Assembly: GCA_036274595.1 (NCBI GenBank)
Contig: DASUFL010000112.1
Coordinates: 1 to 5,178, forward strand
Direction: 5' to 3'
DNA: 5,178 nt
DNA from: WS-9 sp036274595
Lineage (GTDB): Bacteria > Eisenbacteria > RBG-16-71-46 > SZUA-252
Below, piece by piece: positions 1 to 5,178 of the stretch (positions within the stretch are counted from its first letter, which is position 1; the number at the start of each line of letters is the position of its first letter). A program made the position numbers and the translations under genes. The notes under the pieces are model-generated. The model had not been told where the DNA came from. It worked only from the letters and a program-made list of their open reading frames with translations, and did no database searches.

Positions 1-20
1 TTCAAGCGCGTCGTTGCCAT
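1..20 (-). CDS. 5' end of a gene downstream of malate synthase, probably isocitrate lyase (partial)
   Basis: Only the first codons are visible: ATG GCA ACG ACG CGC TTG, reading MATTRL. A strong ribosome binding site lies 6 nt upstream (AAGGGGG at 33-27), which makes this a credible translation start. The gene is co-directional with aceB and begins 43 bp after its stop codon, so the two are probably cotranscribed. In many bacteria malate synthase and isocitrate lyase form an aceBA pair, so isocitrate lyase (cleaving isocitrate to glyoxylate and succinate) is the leading guess. That identity is inferred from context alone, because six residues cannot identify a family. Any other product is possible. 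Confidence 0.45.
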
Positions 21-26
21 GATGTG

Positions 27-33
27 CCCCCTT
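27..33 (-). promoter_or_regulatory. Shine-Dalgarno site for the gene at the left edge
   Basis: AAGGGGG on the minus strand matches AAGGAGG at 6 of 7 positions and sits 6 nt before the ATG at 20-18. It contrasts with aceB and the divergent regulator, neither of which has a recognisable Shine-Dalgarno sequence. It is the main reason to call a start codon at the edge. Confidence 0.6.
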
Positions 34-63
34 GATCTCGACGACTTCGAGCCGGATCGCTCT

Positions 64-1656
<1,593 letters not shown>

Positions 1657-1681
1657 GTAACAAGAATGACAGAATCTGTGG

Positions 1682-1710
1682 ATTGAAGCCAGTAATTTAT
1701 TGTATTACAA
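1682..1710 (-). promoter_or_regulatory. Possible aceB promoter
   Basis: On the minus strand TTGTAA (1710-1705) and TTCAAT (1687-1682) are separated by 17 nt, each with 4 of 6 consensus matches, predicting a start near 1675 and a leader of about 19 nt. An alternative is TACAAT (1704-1699) as the -10, with only a poor -35. In both models the core promoter overlaps the 27-bp palindrome. A protein bound there would probably block or reposition RNA polymerase at aceB. The exact assignment is uncertain. Confidence 0.3.
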
Positions 1711-1718
1711 TAAATTAC
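1692..1718. promoter_or_regulatory. Perfect 27-bp palindrome, candidate operator
   Basis: The left arm GTAATTTATTGTA (1692-1704) and the right arm TACAATAAATTAC (1706-1718) are exact reverse complements around a single central T at 1705. It lies between the divergent aceB and regulator genes in DNA of about 26% G+C (21 of 80 bases in 1691-1770), in an otherwise GC-rich window. Perfect symmetry over 13-bp arms is what a homodimeric helix-turn-helix protein would bind. The adjacent XRE-family regulator is the obvious candidate, as RamB-type proteins bind near their own and glyoxylate-cycle promoters. The binding is inferred. A cruciform or hairpin role is less likely for so AT-rich a site. Confidence 0.75.
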
Positions 1719-1737
1719 AGTGTTTACTAATGAGGGT

Positions 1738-1766
1738 TTTACATATGCACTATCTGTAACTATGGT
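1738..1766 (+). promoter_or_regulatory. Sigma-70-type promoter of the regulator gene
   Basis: TTTACA (1738-1743, 5 of 6 matches to TTGACA) and TATGGT (1761-1766, 4 of 6 matches to TATAAT) are separated by exactly 17 nt. The predicted transcription start is about 1773-1775, at or just before the TTG start codon at 1775 and the GTG at 1778. The promoter is flanked by GTTTAC (1722-1727) and GTAAAC (1765-1770), inverted copies that could serve autoregulation. Confidence 0.5.
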
Positions 1767-1774
1767 AAACTTCC

Positions 1775-3229
1775 TTGGTGGATGCGAACTTGAAGGCCGC
1801 CCCGCTTGGGCGGAAGATTCGGGCCCTCCGCCAGACCGAGGGGCTCACCCAGGCCGCCATGGCCGCCCGGCTCGGAATCTCCACGTCGTACCTGAATCTC
1901 ATCGAGAACGACCGCCGCCCGCTGAGTGCGGGACTCCTCCTCACGCTGGCTCGAGCGTTCAATGTCGACCTCAGGAGCTTCGCCATCGGCGAGGATGCGC
2001 GTCTCGTGTCGGACCTCGCCGAAGCCTTCGGCGATCCGCTCTTCGGCGAGCGCCGCCTCGATGAGCGGGAGCTTCGCGAGTTCGTATCGTCGAGTCCCGC
2101 CATCGCCCGCGCGGTGGTGCGGCTCCATCACGCTTACACGGACGCGCGCGCATCGGCCGAATCCATCGCCGCCGAGGTGGTGGACCGGCAGGATCTCTCC
2201 GGCGTGGATCGCGCGGGACTCGCGTCCGAGGAGGTATCGGATCTCGTCCAGCGGCACGTGAACCACTTCCCCGAGCTCGAAGCCGAGGCGGATCGGATCT
2301 GGAACGACGCCAAGCTCGAGGATCAGGACTTCTTCGAGGGAATGGCGCACTACATGGAGCGGCGCCACGGCGTGCGCGTGCGGGTGCTCCGTCTGGGTGA
2401 CATGGGGGACGCGGTGCGGCGCTTCGATCCGGAACGGCGCGAGCTGCACCTGTCGGAGGTGTTGCGGCGGGGCTCGCGCGGCTTCCAGCTCGCCCACCAG
2501 GCCGCACTCCTCACCTGCCCCGACACGCTGGATCGCATCGCCCAGGACGAGCGGCTGACGTCGCCCGAGTCGCGCGCGATCTGCCGGGTCGCTCTCGCGA
2601 ACTACTTCGCCGGCGCGCTCCTCATGCCCTACGACGCCTTCTTTCGCGCCGCCGAGGAGGAGCGCTACGACACCGACCTCCTCGAGCATCGCTTCCGCGC
2701 CAACTTCGAGCAGATCTGCCATCGCCTCACGACGCTCAACCGCTCCGGTGCGCGCGGCATCCCGTTCCACATGGTGCGGGTCGACATCGCCGGAAACATC
2801 TCGAAGAAGTTCAGCGCCACCGGGCTTCGGTTTCCGAGGTTTGGCGGCCTCTGCCCCCTATGGAACGTGCACGCGGCCTTCCTCCAGCCGAACGTCATCC
2901 GCGCGCAGCTCGACCGCTTTCCCGACGGAACCCTCTACTTCTCCTTCGCGCGCACGATCCGGAAGCACCGCGGCGGCTACCACACGCCGGAGGTCTTGTA
3001 CTCCGTCGGCCTTGGGTGCGACGTGGAGTCGGCGAAGCGGCTGGTGTACGCCGACGGCTTCGACCTCACGAACCCGCAGGCCGCCGCACCGGTCGGGATC
3101 ACGTGCCGCCTGTGCGAGCGCCTCGACTGCCGGGCGCGCGCCTTCCCCTCGATCTACCAGCCGCTCAAGGTGGATGAGAATCTGCGGGGCGTCTCGTTCT
3201 TCGCGAGGCCGGGGGCTACCGGAACGTAG
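1775..3229 (+). CDS. RamB/PrpR/ScfR-type transcriptional regulator (XRE HTH, ImmA/IrrE-like domain, DUF2083)
   Basis: This is probably an acyl-CoA- or acetate-responsive DNA-binding regulator of the divergent malate synthase gene. Residues 12-67 form an XRE-type helix-turn-helix (LTQAAMAARLGISTSYLNLI and around). The middle, about 170-320, resembles the ImmA/IrrE peptidase domain, but the zinc motif HExxH is replaced by HQAAL (241-245), so no peptidase activity is expected. The C-terminal DUF2083-like part carries cysteines C360, C415, C444, C447 and C452, with CRLCERLDC typical of the family. As I recall, the mycobacterial homologue PrpR binds CoA thioesters and an Fe-S cluster. The 484-residue length is normal for the family. 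The start is TTG 1775 or GTG 1778. Neither has a Shine-Dalgarno sequence, and the promoter lies immediately upstream, suggesting a leaderless mRNA. The family call is firm; the ligand and the target are inferred. Confidence 0.92.
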   Translation: MVDANLKAAPLGRKIRALRQTEGLTQAAMAARLGISTSYLNLIENDRRPLSAGLLLTLARAFNVDLRSFAIGEDARLVSDLAEAFGDPLFGERRLDERELREFVSSSPAIARAVVRLHHAYTDARASAESIAAEVVDRQDLSGVDRAGLASEEVSDLVQRHVNHFPELEAEADRIWNDAKLEDQDFFEGMAHYMERRHGVRVRVLRLGDMGDAVRRFDPERRELHLSEVLRRGSRGFQLAHQAALLTCPDTLDRIAQDERLTSPESRAICRVALANYFAGALLMPYDAFFRAAEEERYDTDLLEHRFRANFEQICHRLTTLNRSGARGIPFHMVRVDIAGNISKKFSATGLRFPRFGGLCPLWNVHAAFLQPNVIRAQLDRFPDGTLYFSFARTIRKHRGGYHTPEVLYSVGLGCDVESAKRLVYADGFDLTNPQAAAPVGITCRLCERLDCRARAFPSIYQPLKVDENLRGVSFFARPGATGT

Positions 3230-3306
3230 GGGCGCGGAGACGTAGGGAGGCTGGGGGGATGTCGTGGCTCCGACTCGCCTGCGATCCGTGAACGAACGTT
3301 GACGCT

Positions 3307-3671
3307 ACTCGCCCCGGGGCGAGTTGTTGAGGGGCCGCTGCGGCGAGTGGATTGACCGATCTAGCATCCCCACCGCTCCCGCCTACTCGCCCCGGGGCGA
3401 GTTGTTGAGAACCGAGGCCACCTGCTGGCGGGAGCAATCGAGCCCCCGGCACTGTCCCCGGCACTCGCCCCGGGGCGAGCGATCTGGGTAGCTCGAGGGA
3501 GCATCCAGGTGCAGTGGGCGCCCGACCCACTCGCCCCGGGGCGAGTTGGAACCACGCACAGCCGTGGAAGTCACGAGGGGGGCGTGCTCGCGCGTTAGCT
3601 CTTCATTCGCAGTGGGATCGCGAGGATCAAGGCCGCAACGATTCGGGCTCTAACTCGCCCCGGGGCGAGTT
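3307..3671. repeat. Array of five 18-bp palindromes (ACTCGCCCCGGGGCGAGT)
   Basis: Copies lie at 3307-3324, 3385-3402, 3463-3480 (last base C), 3529-3546 and 3653-3670. The fifth extends to a perfect 20-bp palindrome at 3652-3671. Start-to-start distances are 78, 78, 66 and 124 bp. Copies 1 and 2 are also followed by the same TTGTTGAG, while copies 4 and 5 continue only TTG. Apart from this the spacers are not obviously alike. As RNA each copy could form a 7-bp stem with a CCGG loop. The arrangement resembles REP-like or other intergenic palindromic repeats between converging genes. It is not a typical CRISPR, because the spacers are 48-106 bp and uneven and no cas gene is present. Function unknown. 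Confidence 0.85.
3444..3465. repeat. 12-bp-period tandem duplication at the end of the second array spacer
   Basis: CCCCGGCACT occurs at 3444-3453 and again at 3456-3465, separated by GT. The second copy runs into palindrome copy 3. Removing one period would shorten the 78-bp interval to 66 bp, equal to the next interval, so replication slippage may have altered the array spacing. Confidence 0.6.
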
Positions 3672-3737
3672 GAAAGCAAGGTGCGAGCGTGACCCCGTCG
3701 CGGTGCATGGCGGCATTCAGGGCGGCGGGAACCGGAC

Positions 3738-3863
3738 GGGGTGCTGGTGCGGCCGGGCTGCTCGTGGGGTGCCGGGGGGGCTGGGGTGCTCTGGGGGGCC
3801 GGGGCACCTGCGCGGTGCCAGGGGGGTCAGGGTGCTCGCCGGTGCTTGGGGAAGCCGGGGTGC
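3738..3863 (+). repeat. G-rich degenerate repeat with G-quadruplex potential
   Basis: GGGGTGC recurs at 3738, 3766, 3783 and 3857, with a GGGTGC at 3830. The core at 3766-3804 has five runs of at least four G on the plus strand, separated by 2 to 6 nt, which is a strong intramolecular G-quadruplex motif. No coding frame here looks real. It lies downstream of both converging genes, where such structures can slow polymerases. A role is inferred only. Confidence 0.6.
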
Positions 3864-3928
3864 TCGATGAGCCGGGGAGCTGGTGGTGGCGAGCCAGGGT
3901 CGGTGGCCAAGCCCCGGGCGGAGCCAGG

Positions 3929-4057
3929 TCAGGCGTGGGCGAGCTGGTAGACGATGAGCTGGGCCACCGTCCAGAGCACGAGCCCGATGCCCGTGATGGG
4001 AAGGACTAGGGCGAGGGCGAATCGAATGCCGAAGCCGCGGACGCTGAAGTGGCGCAT
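3929..4057 (-). CDS. Small single-span membrane protein, 42 residues
   Basis: The frame begins MRHFSVRGFGIRF and ends QLIVYQLAHA before a TGA at 3931-3929. Residues about 13-38 are almost entirely hydrophobic (ALALVLPITGIGLVLWTVAQ and on), a clear transmembrane helix, and the basic residues R2, R7 and R12 before it suggest an N-in topology. Nearly all third codon positions are G or C (only ATT, CGA, CTA and CTT differ), as in the neighbouring genes, which argues for real coding. ATG 4057 is the only usual start codon between it and an upstream in-frame TGA. No Shine-Dalgarno sequence is visible, which weakens the call. It lies 168 bp after the amidohydrolase, on the same strand. I do not recognise the family; function unknown. 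Confidence 0.6.
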   Translation of the reverse strand: MRHFSVRGFGIRFALALVLPITGIGLVLWTVAQLIVYQLAHA

Positions 4058-4125
4058 GGCGGAATCATCGGCAGAATCGGGGAGAAACTTGAAGGCACCG
4101 GCACACGGTGGCGGGTCGCGGGCCG

Positions 4126-4231
4126 CTCAGCGCCCCGCGCTCAGCGCTCACCACCCGGCGCTCCGCGCTCAGCGCCGCGCGCTCAGCCCCCAGCCCCTCA
4201 GCACCCTGCGCCCCGCCCTCAGCGTTCAGCG
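4126..4231. repeat. Degenerate GCGCTCAGC repeat tract
   Basis: CTCAGC starts at 4126, 4140, 4168, 4182, 4197 and 4218, and TTCAGC at 4226. Steps of 14, 28, 14, 15, 21 and 8 fall near multiples of 7. A variant CTCACC lies at 4148. The surrounding bases are mostly G and C, giving a low-complexity tract. It fills most of the gap between the amidohydrolase and the small membrane protein and overlaps the amidohydrolase stop codon. It looks like slippage-derived sequence; no function is evident. Confidence 0.6.
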
Positions 4232-5178
4232 CTCGGCGGTACCTAGCCTCCGGTCCACGACGACCTGCCCCGCCTTCATCACCCACCGGACGCGGGCGGT
4301 GACGGCCCGGATGTCCGTGAGCGGATTCCCCTCGACGGCCACAATATCCGCCGTGTAGCCGGGCGCCAGCGCGCCGAGCAGCTTCTCCTGGCCGAGGAGC
4401 GCGGCGCCGTGCAAGGTCGCGGCGGCGAGCGCCTGCGCCGGGGTCATGCCTGCCTTCACGAACCACTCGAGCTCGCGCGTGTTCTCGCCGCACATCGTGA
4501 AGAGCGCGTCGGAGCCCATCGCCACCTTCACCTTCGCGCGCACGGCGCGGCGAAGCGTCTCCAGATTTCGACCGCGATACTCGTTCAGCCGCGCGACCGC
4601 GGACGAGTCGTAGCCGAAGATCGAAGCGTTCTCGGCGTAATAGCGATTGTGATCGATGGTCGGGACGTAGAACGTGCCCCGCTTCGCCATCTCGCGAAGG
4701 GTGGCATCGTCCATGTCGGTCGCGTGCTCGATCGACGTGGCGCCCGCCCGAACGGCATCGCGCGCGCCGTCGGGACCATAGGAGTGGACCGCGACGCGCT
4801 TGCCCCGTCCCTTCGCCGCGTCGACCGCCGCCTTCAGCTCTTCATACGTGTAGGTCTCGTCGCCGGTCACGTCGTCCGCGCTTCCGGTCGAGCCGTAGAT
4901 CTTGATCACATCGGCTCCGGCCGCGATGTTCTGCCGCACGACGCGCATCACCTCGGCGGCTCCGTCGGCGTTGCCACCCGGCGGTTCCATGTAGCCAGGG
5001 CGGTTGGGACTGAGCGTCGGATGGAGCCCGTATCCGCAGACGAACATCCGTGGGCCGGGCATCGCGCCGCTGGCGATGAGATCGCGCATGGCGATGTCCA
5101 TGTAATCCCACGAGCCGAGGTCGCGAACCGTGGTGACGCCGGTCTCGAGCGTGTGTTTCGCATTGCCCTGCGCGACAT
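4226..5178 (-). CDS. Metal-dependent amidohydrolase, imidazolonepropionase/Xaa-Pro dipeptidase-like (partial, start outside window)
   Basis: This hydrolase probably cleaves amide bonds in small cyclic or dipeptide substrates; the substrate cannot be told from sequence. The visible 316 residues (numbered from codon 5176-5174) cover most of the TIM-barrel and the C-terminal beta-sandwich. HTLETGVTTVRDLG opens the fragment. K92 in DVIKIYG fits the metal-bridging carboxylated lysine, H131 (VAVHSYG) and H151 (SIEHATD) the metal histidines, and D223 (AMGSDALF) the catalytic aspartate. LLGALAPGYTADIVAVEGNPL near 266-286 is the usual C-terminal return. The N-terminal HxH motif, and any signal peptide, lie beyond 5178. 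The ATG at 5101 is internal, since the frame stays open and family-like upstream to the window edge. Stop is TGA 4228-4226, inside a GC-rich repeat tract. Confidence 0.92.
   Translation of the reverse strand, partial: VAQGNAKHTLETGVTTVRDLGSWDYMDIAMRDLIASGAMPGPRMFVCGYGLHPTLSPNRPGYMEPPGGNADGAAEVMRVVRQNIAAGADVIKIYGSTGSADDVTGDETYTYEELKAAVDAAKGRGKRVAVHSYGPDGARDAVRAGATSIEHATDMDDATLREMAKRGTFYVPTIDHNRYYAENASIFGYDSSAVARLNEYRGRNLETLRRAVRAKVKVAMGSDALFTMCGENTRELEWFVKAGMTPAQALAAATLHGAALLGQEKLLGALAPGYTADIVAVEGNPLTDIRAVTARVRWVMKAGQVVVDRRLGTAER

Larger units (their letters stand above)
3230..3928. other. About 700-bp intergenic region without a convincing gene
   Basis: This stretch separates the converging regulator and small membrane-protein genes. 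The open frames here are GC-rich, low-complexity translations, with no recognisable domain and no ribosome binding site supporting a start. It holds the five-copy palindrome array (3307-3671), a small inverted repeat CCACG/CGTGG (3552-3556 and 3563-3567) inside the last spacer, and a G-rich tract (3738-3863). No tRNA or rRNA was recognised, and no stem followed by a T-tract. Confidence 0.7.

Noticed and set aside
3216..3530. A 104-residue minus-strand frame through the palindrome array
   Set aside because: The translation is low-complexity with the repeat peptide LAPGRV made by the palindromes. It has no ribosome binding site or domain and overlaps the end of the regulator gene.
3307..3671. 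CRISPR array
   Set aside because: The repeats are short perfect palindromes, the spacers are 48 to 106 bp and uneven, and no cas gene or leader is in view.
3741..3950. Plus-strand frames in the G-rich tract
   Set aside because: The translations are Gly/Ala/Arg-rich low complexity produced by G runs, with no supported start or domain.
4065..4493. A 142-residue minus-strand frame overlapping the amidohydrolase end
   Set aside because: It is out of frame with the clear amidohydrolase and runs through the GCGCTCAGC repeat, giving repetitive Ala/Glu/Arg sequence.
4226..5101. ATG at 5101 as the start of the amidohydrolase
   Set aside because: The same frame continues upstream without a stop to the window edge and encodes family-typical sequence (HTLETGVTTVRDLG), so this ATG is internal.

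Overview
This is a GC-rich window, probably from an environmental or metagenomic bacterium. The third codon positions are strongly G/C, and the intergenic DNA carries palindromic repeats. The lineage cannot be fixed from the sequence. Candidate groups such as Eisenbacteria-like, Gemmatimonadota or myxobacterial relatives are guesses from base composition and gene content only.

The left part (1-3229) is a metabolic control module. A complete malate synthase gene (aceB, minus strand, 64-1656) is divergent from a 484-residue regulator (plus strand, 1775-3229) of the XRE/ImmA-IrrE/DUF2083 family, the family of RamB, PrpR and ScfR. Family members control glyoxylate-cycle or propionate genes. The 118-bp gap between them is strikingly AT-rich and holds a perfect 27-bp palindrome (1692-1718), a good promoter for the regulator (TTTACA-N17-TATGGT), and many TTAC/GTAA half-sites. 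The regulator probably starts at or a few bases from its transcription start, so its mRNA may be leaderless. Downstream of aceB on the same strand, a strong ribosome binding site and ATG at the window edge mark the first codons of another gene. Isocitrate lyase (aceA) is the natural guess. A 10-bp-stem hairpin straddles the aceB stop codon just before it.

The middle part (3230-3928) has no convincing gene. It holds five copies of an 18-bp palindrome (ACTCGCCCCGGGGCGAGT; one copy differs at its last base) spaced 78, 78, 66 and 124 bp apart, with otherwise unique spacers. A very G-rich tract with clear G-quadruplex potential follows.

The right part is on the minus strand. It holds a 42-residue single-span membrane protein (3929-4057), a degenerate GCGCTCAGC repeat tract with spacing near multiples of 7, and the 3' portion of an amidohydrolase of the imidazolonepropionase/Xaa-Pro dipeptidase-like group (4226 to beyond 5178).

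The best candidates for something undescribed are the palindrome array, the AT-rich divergent control region and the small membrane protein.
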